DNA of 12,962 nt. Origin: Candidatus Zixiibacteriota bacterium (GTDB lineage: Bacteria > Zixibacteria > MSB-5A5 > GN15 > FEB-12). Below the pieces are notes generated by a model. The model saw nothing but the letters and a program-made list of their open reading frames with translations. It did no database searches and was not told where the DNA came from. Location of the stretch: assembly GCA_003641405.1 (NCBI GenBank), contig QNAF01000046.1, positions 1 through 12,962 of the forward strand. Reading direction: 5' to 3'. Shown piece by piece: positions 1 to 7,559 of this stretch. Made by a program: the position numbers and the translations under genes. Position 1 is the stretch's first letter; the number at the start of each line of letters is the position of its first letter.

Positions 1-85
1 CTTGCAGACTGACCGGTGGTCCGCACGGCCCGAGAGCAACAATGTGATTGACAGTTCATCAATGTATCCCACATTCTGTGGAATG

Positions 86-1231
86 GAGAAACTCACCCTT
101 TTCAAGCCGGGCGCCAAGACGCTCACTGGATCAAAGCCACAGCGTATGTCACATTACGAGTATTGCTGCAGAAGTAGAGATGATTCCGTCGCGGCTGCAC
201 GCCAGTTCTGGGAAAGATGTTTTCTTGAATTCCCCACCGAACACAGGCAAGCGATGAAGAATAGGTTTTCGTCTGCCGATTTCACACAGCACGTAGGAGC
301 GGCCTTCGAACTCTATTCCCATTCGTTTCTCATGCGTTCAGGATGTACCATAGAAGGTTATGAGGTATCGACGACAGATGCCCCAGGCGGACCGGATTTC
401 CTTGCAAGCACTCCAGATGATGGTCGCTGTCAATTCGAAGTTACTTCCGTTTTCCCGAGTTCTCAACGAGCTGAGCTAGATCGTATTAGAGCTGACATCT
501 TCCAAACAGCTGAGAGAGACCTGGTTTCTGAGATCGTATGGATTTTGCTCCGATTTGATGGCTCACCTACTAGCCCCCCCAGCGTTGGCCGGATAATTCG
601 AAGGATCGGGCGACACCTCAAAATGTGGGACGCGGAGATCAAGGCTGCAGCAGGGTACACACCAGAACCCGTCACGATAATCGAAAAGGGCATGACTATC
701 CGTGTGGAACCGCACTTGAGAAAACCTGGCCAGACCTTGCCCACGGTACCATTCTCTGGTGGGAAAGCTACTTTGGGTAGAGCTTGTGACGCGATTGCCA
801 CGAAACTTCGCGACAAAGCCAAGAAGTCATACAAGCATGCCGAGCTGCCGTATGTTGTGGCGCTCAATGTAATCGAGGTCGGTCTGGACATGGAGGAAGT
901 TATAGACGCCCTACTTGGCAGAGAGCAAGTTCGCCTCCACCTGAATTCAGACCTTAGTATCGCAGATCACGAGATTAAGCGACATCACAGCGGTATTTGG
1001 CAGTTCAAGGGTAGACCGTCGAACACTAGACTGACAGCGGTTATGTTGTTCCGAAACATCTGCTGTCTGGACTACACTCCTACAACTCCGGTTTCATTCT
1101 ATCATCCTTTTGTCAATAGTACCCGACCTCTCAGCCATTGTGAACACATCACTCGTTACCTTGCCAATGAGCGGGGCAACAAATATGTGTGTCACGAGGG
1201 TAGCGGCCTTTCGAATGTGATGAGATTGTAG
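86..1231 (+). CDS. Hypothetical protein, PD-(D/E)XK nuclease-like N-terminal half
   Basis: The function is unknown. Counting from the ATG at 86 (381 aa), an FELYSH helix with Glu76 precedes GGPDF (Asp105), a short loop and a strand FEVTS (Glu119-x-Thr121). This Glu, Asp, ExT order resembles the core of PD-(D/E)XK enzymes, but the usual active-site Lys is Thr, so nuclease activity is uncertain. The segment WERCFLEFPTEHR near residue 43 and the later strand LPYVVALNVIEVG look like a family I recall as uncharacterised single genes in many bacteria. The start is unsettled: the frame is open from base 2 (TTG), with ATGs at 62, 86, 146 and 254, and none has a clear ribosome binding site. I chose 86 because the region after it (LFKPGAKTLTG) looks like family sequence. 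No partner gene is visible. Confidence 0.6.
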   Translation, partial: EKLTLFKPGAKTLTGSKPQRMSHYEYCCRSRDDSVAAARQFWERCFLEFPTEHRQAMKNRFSSADFTQHVGAAFELYSHSFLMRSGCTIEGYEVSTTDAPGGPDFLASTPDDGRCQFEVTSVFPSSQRAELDRIRADIFQTAERDLVSEIVWILLRFDGSPTSPPSVGRIIRRIGRHLKMWDAEIKAAAGYTPEPVTIIEKGMTIRVEPHLRKPGQTLPTVPFSGGKATLGRACDAIATKLRDKAKKSYKHAELPYVVALNVIEVGLDMEEVIDALLGREQVRLHLNSDLSIADHEIKRHHSGIWQFKGRPSNTRLTAVMLFRNICCLDYTPTTPVSFYHPFVNSTRPLSHCEHITRYLANERGNKYVCHEGSGLSNVMRL

Positions 1232-1319
1232 CTCAATGGACACAGGAAACCTACTCTCACAATCCGGGGGTTTCTTGATTTGACCCGGCGGTTTGCTACT
1301 CTCCCACACCCTCTTAGGC

Positions 1320-1341
1320 CGGCAGATGTCCACATCTGCCG
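1320..1341. repeat. Short palindromic hairpin between convergent genes
   Basis: A near-perfect inverted repeat has 10 bp arms (CGGCAGATGT and ACATCTGCCG) and a 2-base centre. It lies in the gap between the plus-strand gene ending at 1231 and the minus-strand zinc-ribbon gene ending at 1391, and no U-tract follows, so it is not a classical terminator. It shares a core with the two hairpins inside the repeat at 4463-4612. The rest of 1232-1390 shows no gene. Confidence 0.5.
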
Positions 1342-1390
1342 ACAAACCACTCACTCTTCTGTCACCGCCAGAATGCCACCCGGTTGTGGA

Positions 1391-1507
1391 TCACTTCTTA
1401 GGTTCTTGAAAACGCACGAACTTGCACTTGGGACAGATCCACTTGCGCCGCTTGTGGAATATCCGTTTGACCTCTTTCATCGGCGACTTGCAGCGCGGGC
1501 ATGTCAC
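1391..1507 (-). CDS. Small zinc-ribbon protein (38 aa)
   Basis: This short reading frame encodes two CxxC knuckles, CPRC (Cys3, Cys6) and CPKC (Cys25, Cys28), separated by a basic stretch with KRIFHKRRKW. That is the pattern of a minimal four-cysteine zinc ribbon. It starts at GTG 1507, with a GGAG 10 bases upstream at 1518-1521, and stops at TGA 1391. It lies 17 bases after the stop of the membrane protein at 1525 on the same strand, so it is probably the last gene of that operon. The basic, zinc-binding character suggests contact with nucleic acid or protein, but nothing shows the target. The opposite-strand frame across the same bases has no recognisable protein features. The frame is open a little further upstream but without a better start. 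Confidence 0.65.
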   Translation of the reverse strand: MTCPRCKSPMKEVKRIFHKRRKWICPKCKFVRFQEPKK

Positions 1508-1524
1508 AATCCGATAACTCCGTA

Positions 1525-2139
1525 TTAGTTGGCCAATCGCAGAAAATCAGAAAGCAGGAACTCTACGCGACCGATGAACGTTGACATCCGCGACATAACA
1601 GTATATCCGAAAGTCGTGCCAAAGAAGACCATCAGGAACCACGTCCCGGCCTTGGCCGACTGGCCCAGCACGCCACGGTGTTCCCTGCTGAAATAGAAAT
1701 ATGATAACGTACACAGAACGCCCAAGAGAATCACAATGCTCGATATGTTCAGCCCACCACCTTCAGTCACCAGAGGCGAGACAGTGGCGGACATTTGTGC
1801 GAGTGTTCGCGCGCCCAGCATCGCCGGGATGGCCACACCGGCACCGGAACCGATCAGGACAGCGATCGGAATTCTTGAAAGCGCCGAAGTGCGCTTGTGG
1901 AAACGTCCGAACATCATCAAACCCAGCACCAGGGGTATTACCAGAGCCAGGCGACCGTCCCTGAAAAGCGGATTGAATAGCAAATCCATGAGGCTGTTAG
2001 TCCAGGTAATGACCAGGAAATAGCCAATAGACACACCGATCAGAAGCGACTCAGCCATCTTGTAGATTGGATTGTCACGATACAGAAACGTGAATATCGC
2101 CAGAGTCAGAATGCCTGCTACGAGGGTTGAGATGTCCAT
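1525..2139 (-). CDS. Six-TM membrane protein of unknown function (operon gene 4)
   Basis: This is an integral membrane protein of 204 aa, with hydrophobic segments near residues 4-20, 30-50, 63-79, 90-111, 130-150 and 164-184. I recognise no catalytic motif. The start is ATG 2139, whose A overlaps the last base of the upstream TGA (TGATG junction), with GGGGAG at 2149-2154, nine bases away. The TTG just before it would add one residue but is less likely. The tight coupling to the three preceding genes suggests that all four act together in the inner membrane. A glycine-rich segment near residues 97-110 (GSGAGVAIPAMLG) and the TEGGGLN loop near 125-131 could form a channel or interface, but this is speculation. 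Confidence 0.75.
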   Translation of the reverse strand: MDISTLVAGILTLAIFTFLYRDNPIYKMAESLLIGVSIGYFLVITWTNSLMDLLFNPLFRDGRLALVIPLVLGLMMFGRFHKRTSALSRIPIAVLIGSGAGVAIPAMLGARTLAQMSATVSPLVTEGGGLNISSIVILLGVLCTLSYFYFSREHRGVLGQSAKAGTWFLMVFFGTTFGYTVMSRMSTFIGRVEFLLSDFLRLAN

Positions 2140-2948
2140 CAAGATGATCTCCCCTTGCGACGCGACACAAAGTATAGAACGTTTCCGATCACGATAAGAA
2201 GAATGACGTACAGATGTGAGCAGGTTTGAGCCAGCATTCCGCGAGCACCACTGCCGCCGATCTCAATCAGTTTCTCGTATTCCGCGGCACCACGCAACCC
2301 GCCAACCATGGCATACATCTGATCTGAATTCAGATACGGATCATACGTGGTCACCATTGCCGCTGTCCCAAACGCCGAAACTCGGACGCCATACTGACCG
2401 CCGCCGTACTCAATCCAGTGAGTTGTGAGGGAACCGTCGGCTACCGAGATCACACCGGCCAGATCATCATACGTCTCTACGCCTGTCATCAGCGGAAGTT
2501 GGTCAACTGGCTGACCGACATAGTCCTCCGGGAATGTGGCCGGAATCGATTGGCCCATCGACAGGATAGCAGCAATGTACTGTGGTTTGAAACCCAGATA
2601 TACATAGTCAACGCCATATTCTTTGCTGTATTCTGCCGCCACCTGCTGCATCAGGCCGTAGCCGACGCCGGTACCCTCAGAGAGCAGGGCGATTCCGATC
2701 AGACGCAGGTTCTTCGAGAACGCATGGCGCAGCAAAGCCACTGCCAGTGGCCTGATTTCCGGCAGAGACGAAGCCTCGTGGTCAAATGAGATTATCAGTT
2801 TGGATCCTTCGGGTAGTGATTCAATATACTCGTGCATCCGCAAGGTATCCGGTGAAACGGTGATTTCGGGTTGAAAGCCGGAGAGCATGGCAATTACCAC
2901 AACGACGGCCAGACCGAAGAATGTCCAATGGCGACTTTCCAGTTTCAC
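2139..2948 (-). CDS. Membrane-anchored protein with large extracytoplasmic domain (operon gene 3)
   Basis: The protein has 269 aa. A single N-terminal membrane segment (about residues 9-24) leads into a domain of about 200 residues, followed by a C-terminal membrane segment (about 241-261) and a basic tail, RRKGRSS. The middle domain is therefore probably outside the cytoplasm, anchored at both ends. It carries the strand-like stretch EGSKLIISFDHEASSLPEI and later DYVYLGFKPQYIAAIL. I cannot assign a fold or activity. The start chosen is GTG 2948, not the upstream ATG at 2969. The GTG overlaps the previous stop as GTGA and has a strong GGGAGGG eight bases upstream, whereas the ATG lies inside the upstream gene. 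I believe it belongs to a conserved cassette with its neighbours, but this is from memory. Confidence 0.75.
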   Translation of the reverse strand: MKLESRHWTFFGLAVVVVIAMLSGFQPEITVSPDTLRMHEYIESLPEGSKLIISFDHEASSLPEIRPLAVALLRHAFSKNLRLIGIALLSEGTGVGYGLMQQVAAEYSKEYGVDYVYLGFKPQYIAAILSMGQSIPATFPEDYVGQPVDQLPLMTGVETYDDLAGVISVADGSLTTHWIEYGGGQYGVRVSAFGTAAMVTTYDPYLNSDQMYAMVGGLRGAAEYEKLIEIGGSGARGMLAQTCSHLYVILLIVIGNVLYFVSRRKGRSS

Positions 2949-3571
2949 TGTTGCTTCCCTCCCAACCACGTACGCTCAATGCCAACGATCACTCGGAGTG
3001 AAGTTGTCACCGATCCCAGTCCGATGCCAATCAGGATGGCACGCCGGGCCGACATTGAAGGGTTATTCCTGACCCAGTCAGCGACAACCGGCAGATGCTC
3101 AGAGAGTAATCCGCCAACATCCGAGCGTGCCAGAAGTGTGAGAAGCGCGGATACAAGCAATACGGAGGCGGACACAGAGCGTGCCCGGAAACCCCGAAAC
3201 GAAGCCGAAACCACAAAGAACGCCAGCAGCGCAAAAACCGTGGACTGCATCGGGACTTGAATGTTCTCGAATATCCACATGAACGGCGTTCCGCCCTTGA
3301 TGCCCCAGAAAAAAGCGACTATCGGCATGCTCAGGAGTCCCATCAACGACACAATACGATACGGGCGGTCTTCGCCCCGTTCAATAGATTTGAGATTTAC
3401 TTTCAGGAAACTAACCACGCCGACCAGCAATGTGAATGCGAAAATTATCTGCCAGTACTCCACAAGAACCAACTGACTTAGTGCTCTGGCCAATGGATGA
3501 GACGAGAAATAAAGAGCGAACAGAAGAATACCGAACAGGGCACATACAAACTGTGGGACCTTCCGCCGCAT
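2945..3571 (-). CDS. Six-TM membrane protein of unknown function (operon gene 2)
   Basis: This integral membrane protein has 208 aa, with hydrophobic spans near residues 7-24, 37-57, 72-91, 108-126, 133-149 and 177-197. Segments that look conserved are the loop ENIQVPMQSTVFALLAFF (102-119) and the last helix with RRAILIGIGLGSVTTSLRV followed by GIERTWLGG. I recall similar sequences next to DUF6754-like proteins, but have not checked this. The start is ATG 3571, which overlaps the upstream stop as TGATG and has GGTGGG seven bases upstream. The in-frame ATG at 3586 lacks a binding site and lies inside the upstream gene. No enzymatic motif is visible. Translational coupling to genes on both sides suggests equal-amount synthesis and a shared complex. 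Confidence 0.75.
   Translation of the reverse strand: MRRKVPQFVCALFGILLFALYFSSHPLARALSQLVLVEYWQIIFAFTLLVGVVSFLKVNLKSIERGEDRPYRIVSLMGLLSMPIVAFFWGIKGGTPFMWIFENIQVPMQSTVFALLAFFVVSASFRGFRARSVSASVLLVSALLTLLARSDVGGLLSEHLPVVADWVRNNPSMSARRAILIGIGLGSVTTSLRVIVGIERTWLGGKQQ
2957..2963 (-). promoter_or_regulatory. Shine-Dalgarno site deciding the GTG start at 2948
   Basis: On the minus strand GGGAGGG lies eight bases before GTG 2948, inside the end of the upstream coding region. It is the best ribosome binding site in the operon and favours the GTG over the ATG at 2969. Confidence 0.65.
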
Positions 3572-4380
3572 CAGAACACCCACCATGTAGAGTTGCTGTC
3601 AATTGTAGCCCAGATTGTCGCTGCCACCAGAAAGGCAGCAATCAGCACTTTCATAATGTCCTGCGAACGCACCGACGCCAGAATGGACTCGTCTTTGGAT
3701 AGATAGCCGGAAGCTGCAAACAACTCTTCGCCGATGAGTGTGTAGTCGCAGGCGACTATGAAGAACGACAGCTGAATTGTTGAGTCGGTTCCTGCAATCT
3801 GAATGGCGCCGATACTGTTGCCGGTTTCTGCCAATATCAACGATTCGGCCTCGAATGTCCCCAGCAGGAATATCGACGCCGGTTGCAGCCTTGAGATCAG
3901 CCCATCAACCGCGGCAGCATAGCCGAATTGTGATGAAGATACATATTGGATGTTGTCTTCTCTGAATCGTTCAGAATAGCCGGCTCGGGCGTAGCTCTCC
4001 GCAACTACTTCCTGGGCTACCGACATGATGACCGGGTCATGGGTTGGATAGACAAGCTGACAGTCGTAAACGGCTGTAGTCTGTGCTACGTGACTCAGGA
4101 TATTCATGGAAGCAATGGTTGTTGGCCGCTGAATGTCGCCCCCCCAGCCGGGTGTAAAAAGTATCGGGCGGGCCATTTCGGTAGCACGACCAATAGCCTC
4201 TTCCACGGCTTTCAGACCGGGAATCTGACGCATTTTGTGCTTTCCACGGCTCTTGCGATGATAAGTTGTATAAAAAACTATGGCAAATGCAATTACGGCA
4301 GAGACCAGTACCGGAAACCTGGTCATATCGAACCAGTCCGCCTCAACGCCGGAGAGAATTAGAATAATTAAGAAAGACAT
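3571..4380 (-). CDS. Membrane protein resembling the DUF6754 family (operon gene 1)
   Basis: The protein has 269 aa from ATG 4380. A hydrophobic N-terminus is followed by a membrane segment (about 22-39), a basic cytoplasmic stretch (HRKSRGKHKM), a soluble domain of about 190 residues and a C-terminal membrane helix (about 241-261). Motif-like blocks are IPGLKAVEEAIGRATEM (53-69), LAETGNSIGAIQIAGT (183-198) and CDYTLIGEELFAASGYLS (211-228). These blocks match what I remember of DUF6754 proteins, whose function is unknown. The start is uncertain. The frame is open up to ATG 4461, at the edge of the repeat, but no binding site serves it. ATG 4380 has only AAGAG directly adjacent. ATG 4326 would cut off a DWF segment that I think is conserved. 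It is the first gene of the four-gene operon and is divergent from the ABC importer. Confidence 0.65.
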   Translation of the reverse strand: MSFLIILILSGVEADWFDMTRFPVLVSAVIAFAIVFYTTYHRKSRGKHKMRQIPGLKAVEEAIGRATEMARPILFTPGWGGDIQRPTTIASMNILSHVAQTTAVYDCQLVYPTHDPVIMSVAQEVVAESYARAGYSERFREDNIQYVSSSQFGYAAAVDGLISRLQPASIFLLGTFEAESLILAETGNSIGAIQIAGTDSTIQLSFFIVACDYTLIGEELFAASGYLSKDESILASVRSQDIMKVLIAAFLVAATIWATIDSNSTWWVF

Positions 4381-4462
4381 CTCTTGTATGTCGCAGCTTA
4401 GACACCTGTGAGCAACAAAAAGATTTTTGATTGACCGTTCCGTGGCATCGGATATATTCATG

Positions 4463-4612
4463 TCAGGCTGTTGGAAGAACGTCCGTAGGCGGTGGTGTCA
4501 GGTGTCTCTGCCTGACACCCCTATTGATTGCCGCCACTGCCAGGCAGAGACGCCTGGCAGCACTGTGGACCAGAATGAACATTCGAGAAATGTCACTTTT
4601 TCAACAACCTGA
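4463..4612. repeat. MITE-like element with terminal inverted repeats and nested hairpins
   Basis: The ends form an imperfect terminal inverted repeat: TCAGGCTGTTGG at 4463-4474 against TCAACAACCTGA at 4601-4612, which match at 10 of 12 positions as an inverted pair and diverge inward. Inside are two further 21-base segments in inverted orientation (4497-4517 and 4538-4558), each of which also folds on itself. The element of about 150 bp carries no gene and shows no clear target-site duplication. It fills most of the 256-base divergent promoter region, so it could shape transcription of either operon. The ends resemble a CAGGCTGTTGAAAAA type of dispersed repeat that I recall from several bacterial phyla. 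Confidence 0.55.
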
Positions 4613-4636
4613 TAGACCATAACAAGGAGTACTTCT

Positions 4637-5872
4637 ATGCGCTTGACAATGCTGATACTGATAGTTGCCATACTGCTCTCCAGCCAGGCGATTCTGGCAA
4701 AAGACACTATTGAGTGGTGGCAATTCTGGACAGATCCCGCCATCAAACCAACCATGGAGTCCATGGTCGAAGAGTTTGAGCAGGCTAACCCTGACATCGA
4801 TGTCAAACTGACCGATCTCACTTGGGCGAACGGGCATGAGAAAATCGCTATTGCTTTTGCATCCGGTTCCGGCCCGGATGTCGTGGAGTTAGGCTCCGAC
4901 TGGATCGCCCAGTTTGCTGCCAACGGCCATCTTGCAGACCTGTCATCGGAGATCGCCGCTGACAGCAACGATTTTGATGGGTGGGGCATGGCCACATATC
5001 AAGGTGCGGTGTACGGCCAACCCTGGATTCTTGGAACGCGAGTTCTCTATGTCAATTTGGACCTTGCCGAACGAGCAGGTCATGGCACCAACTACCTTCC
5101 AGCCGATTGGATTAAGTTGCTCCGTAGAACCAGGGATATACATCTGCTCGGAGATGACATCTATGGATGGGGTTCTAACACACCGGAAAAACATCGTCTT
5201 TACAAGAAGTTCCTCCCTTTTGTCTGGTCTAATCGAGCAGATGTCTTCACCAGCGAAGATGAGGGCAACTACTGTGTGATCTCGTCGCGGCACGTAATAG
5301 AAGCAATGTCATTCTACAAGTTGCTCCACGACTCCTGTGGCTACGTCGGCAGTCAGCGAAATATCGAGGACGCGTTTCTGGACGGCAAGATCGGTTATAT
5401 CATTTCCGGAGATTGGCTGCTCAAACGGATTAAGCTGGAGAAACGAGATATAAACTTCACTACCTTGCTGATCCCTGGCTCCGGCACGGATGGCAAAGTC
5501 ACTGCCGGCAAATCGTTCTTGGGCGGAGAATTCCTTGCGGTGAACAGCGCTTCTGACAATCCTGAAGCGGCCAAAAAATTAGTCGATTTCATCACACAGC
5601 CGAAGAACCAGGTGCGCTTCTGTAAAGCTAATCATTCGGCCAACCCGTCCAGCCGAGCAGCACAGGAAGATGAGTACTTTGTTTCCGATCCAAATCTTCA
5701 GACTTTCATCGTACAGTTAAGATATGCTGTGCACCCACCGGTGGATCCAAACTGGGTGTACATTGAAGAGGAAATCGAGAAGGCTGTCGAGGCTTTCGTG
5801 TTTGGAACTACCTCGGCGGCTACGGCACTATACAACGCCAGTGTCAATATAAACAAGATCAGGGAAAAATGA
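4637..5872 (+). CDS. ABC transporter substrate-binding protein, carbohydrate type (family 1)
   Basis: This is the periplasmic receptor that captures a sugar or similar solute and hands it to the two permeases encoded next. The protein has 411 aa with a Sec signal peptide (residues 1-21, cleavage likely after AILA) and no lipobox cysteine, so it should be soluble in the periplasm. Typical MalE/UgpB-class features are the first strand IEWWQFW, then FEQANPDIDV (47-56), and the block AFASGSGPDVVELGSDWIAQ (about 73-92). Further features are GKIGYIISGDWLL near 250 and GGEFLAVNSAS near 297. The start ATG has AAGGAG seven bases upstream at 4624-4629. Its stop overlaps the next start as ATGA. The substrate cannot be read from sequence: sugars, oligosaccharides and glycerol-3-phosphate esters are all possible. 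Confidence 0.9.
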   Translation: MRLTMLILIVAILLSSQAILAKDTIEWWQFWTDPAIKPTMESMVEEFEQANPDIDVKLTDLTWANGHEKIAIAFASGSGPDVVELGSDWIAQFAANGHLADLSSEIAADSNDFDGWGMATYQGAVYGQPWILGTRVLYVNLDLAERAGHGTNYLPADWIKLLRRTRDIHLLGDDIYGWGSNTPEKHRLYKKFLPFVWSNRADVFTSEDEGNYCVISSRHVIEAMSFYKLLHDSCGYVGSQRNIEDAFLDGKIGYIISGDWLLKRIKLEKRDINFTTLLIPGSGTDGKVTAGKSFLGGEFLAVNSASDNPEAAKKLVDFITQPKNQVRFCKANHSANPSSRAAQEDEYFVSDPNLQTFIVQLRYAVHPPVDPNWVYIEEEIEKAVEAFVFGTTSAATALYNASVNINKIREK

Positions 5873-6738
5873 GGCGGTCCGGACTTGGTGGACTTGCGCT
5901 CACTTCACCCTGGGTAGCCACATTCGCCCTGTTCTGGGTATTCCCGGTTCTCTACTCCCTCTATATAGGCTGCACTGATTACAGGCTCCTTGTCCAGGGA
6001 TACGAGTGGGTCGGACTCGACAACTACCGTCAGTTGCTGAACGACCCGGATTTCACCGGAGCCCTGAAGAACACTTTCATCTTTGTGCTGGGGACCATAC
6101 CGATCACGACAGTAGTGGCGCTTGTAATGGCGCTGCTTGTCAATCGACGTTTCAAGGGCAGGACAATTTTCCGCTCTGCCTTTTTCATCCCCTCAATTAC
6201 GTCAATGGTAGTTGTGGCACTCATATTCACAAGTCTCTATGAACGGGGTGGCTACATTGCCCTCCTTGCGGAACTGGTCGGACTCACTCCCCCCCAGCAC
6301 GGTTTTCTATTCGACAGTTCGACCGCCCTGTATTCGATCATGGCAATGGATATATGGATGTCGGTCGGTTACTACATGCTCATTTTCGTGGCCGGGCTGA
6401 AAGCTATTCCCGACGAGTTGTATGAAGCCGCAGAGATCAGCGGGGCATCCACCGTGCGTCAGTTCTTTTCCATCACGCTGCCGCTGCTAAGACCGGTGGC
6501 ACTTTTTGTAATCGTCATCAACTCCATCAAGTCTTTCCAGGTGTTCGTCGAGATATTCGTTATGACCAAAGGCTCGTTCGATACTTCCACCGCGGTTTAT
6601 TTCGTTTACGAGGAAGGACTCACAACAGCTTTCCGAATCGGGTACGCATCAGCGGCAGCCTACCTGCTATTCGCTACCATCGCCTTGTTCTCAGTCTGTC
6701 AGTTCCTGCTTATGAGAAGGAGGATGACAACATGGTAG
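5869..6738 (+). CDS. ABC transporter permease, MalF/UgpA type
   Basis: This inner-membrane permease forms half of the translocation pore. The 289 aa hold about six hydrophobic spans (roughly 10-32, 68-91, 104-123, 155-178, 208-228, 258-281). The cytoplasmic EAA loop that docks the ATPase is clear: EAAEISGASTVRQFF from residue 186, followed by LPLLRP. DNYRQLL near residue 51 is also usual for this class. It starts at the ATG overlapping the binding-protein stop (ATGA) and ends inside the start of the next permease, so the three genes are translationally coupled. The length is normal for the family and nothing looks broken. Confidence 0.92.
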   Translation: MRRSGLGGLALTSPWVATFALFWVFPVLYSLYIGCTDYRLLVQGYEWVGLDNYRQLLNDPDFTGALKNTFIFVLGTIPITTVVALVMALLVNRRFKGRTIFRSAFFIPSITSMVVVALIFTSLYERGGYIALLAELVGLTPPQHGFLFDSSTALYSIMAMDIWMSVGYYMLIFVAGLKAIPDELYEAAEISGASTVRQFFSITLPLLRPVALFVIVINSIKSFQVFVEIFVMTKGSFDTSTAVYFVYEEGLTTAFRIGYASAAAYLLFATIALFSVCQFLLMRRRMTTW

Positions 6739-7559
6739 GCTCAAAACGAGCAGTCGGAGAAAGCATTCGCTACTTGCTTCTCATTATGGTGCTGGTCGTG
6801 ATGATCTTCCCTCTTCTATGGATGTTCCGGGTGGCCTTCATGGAATCCGGCTCCAGTATCTCGTGGCACGCTGTGGTCGGTTCCGGGTGGACGCTTGGCA
6901 ATTTCATGGATCTGTTTGCCTCAGGGGGACTGGGCCGTCCGCTTTTCAACTCGGTGCTGGTCGGTTCGGTAGTGACGGTGGGGAACATATTATTCTGTTT
7001 CATGGTGGCTTATGCCCTGGCTCGATACAGGAGTATGACCAACCGGCTGCTGTTCTCAACGGTTATTTTGGTTCTGATGATCCCGGCTCACATCGTCATC
7101 GTCCCACTCTACCTTATCTGCCTGCGAGCCGGACTGTACGACACATATTGGGCGCTGATTCTCCCCTGGCTGGTAAACCCTATCGGTATCTTTCTGGTCA
7201 AGCAGTATATTGAGTCAATCCCGGAATCGATGGAGGAAGCCGCGCGAGTTGACGGTGCCGGGGAGTTTCGCATTCTCTTTCAGGTTGTTATGCCGCTGTG
7301 CAAACCGGCATTGGCGGTGCTGGCTATACAGGTCTTTTTCACCAATTGGAATTCGTTCCTGTTTCCGTTTATTCTGACTTCGCACGATTCCCTGAGAACA
7401 TTACCGGTAGCTCTTGCGCTATACCAGGGACATCAGGCAATTGACTGGCAGCACCTGATGGCCGGCTCTGCTGTGGCCGTTTTGCCCGTTTTGGTAGTGT
7501 TTTTATTGATGCAGAGACAGCTTGTATCCGGCATAACTGCCGGTGCCATAAAGCAATAG
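6732..7559 (+). CDS. ABC transporter permease, MalG/UgpE type
   Basis: This is the second inner-membrane permease of the importer (275 aa, about six membrane spans). The EAA loop reads EEAARVDGAGEFRILFQVVMP from residue 168, with the Gly that is usual in this motif. The C-terminus ends in VSGITAGAIKQ, the GxTAGAxK tail typical of MalG-like proteins. ATG 6732 lies seven bases inside the previous gene and has a strong AAGGAGG at 6717-6723, eight bases away. No ATP-binding subunit follows; the next gene is an unrelated lipoprotein. The importer must therefore use an ATPase encoded elsewhere, as is common for this class (shared MsmX/UgpC-like ATPases). Confidence 0.92.
   Translation: MVGSKRAVGESIRYLLLIMVLVVMIFPLLWMFRVAFMESGSSISWHAVVGSGWTLGNFMDLFASGGLGRPLFNSVLVGSVVTVGNILFCFMVAYALARYRSMTNRLLFSTVILVLMIPAHIVIVPLYLICLRAGLYDTYWALILPWLVNPIGIFLVKQYIESIPESMEEAARVDGAGEFRILFQVVMPLCKPALAVLAIQVFFTNWNSFLFPFILTSHDSLRTLPVALALYQGHQAIDWQHLMAGSAVAVLPVLVVFLLMQRQLVSGITAGAIKQ

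Noticed and set aside
463..891. Minus-strand frame of 142 codons
   Set aside because: It is a shadow of the PD-(D/E)XK-like gene on the plus strand, Ser-rich and without motifs.
1280..1528. Plus-strand frame of 82 codons
   Set aside because: It lies antisense to the zinc-ribbon gene and across the hairpin, and has no recognisable features; the opposite strand carries the CxxC pairs.
3946..4362. Plus-strand frame of 138 codons
   Set aside because: It is antisense to the DUF6754-like gene, which has coherent membrane segments and family-like blocks.
4498..4995. Minus-strand frame of 165 codons
   Set aside because: It is antisense to the signal peptide and N-terminal domain of the substrate-binding protein and crosses the repeat element.
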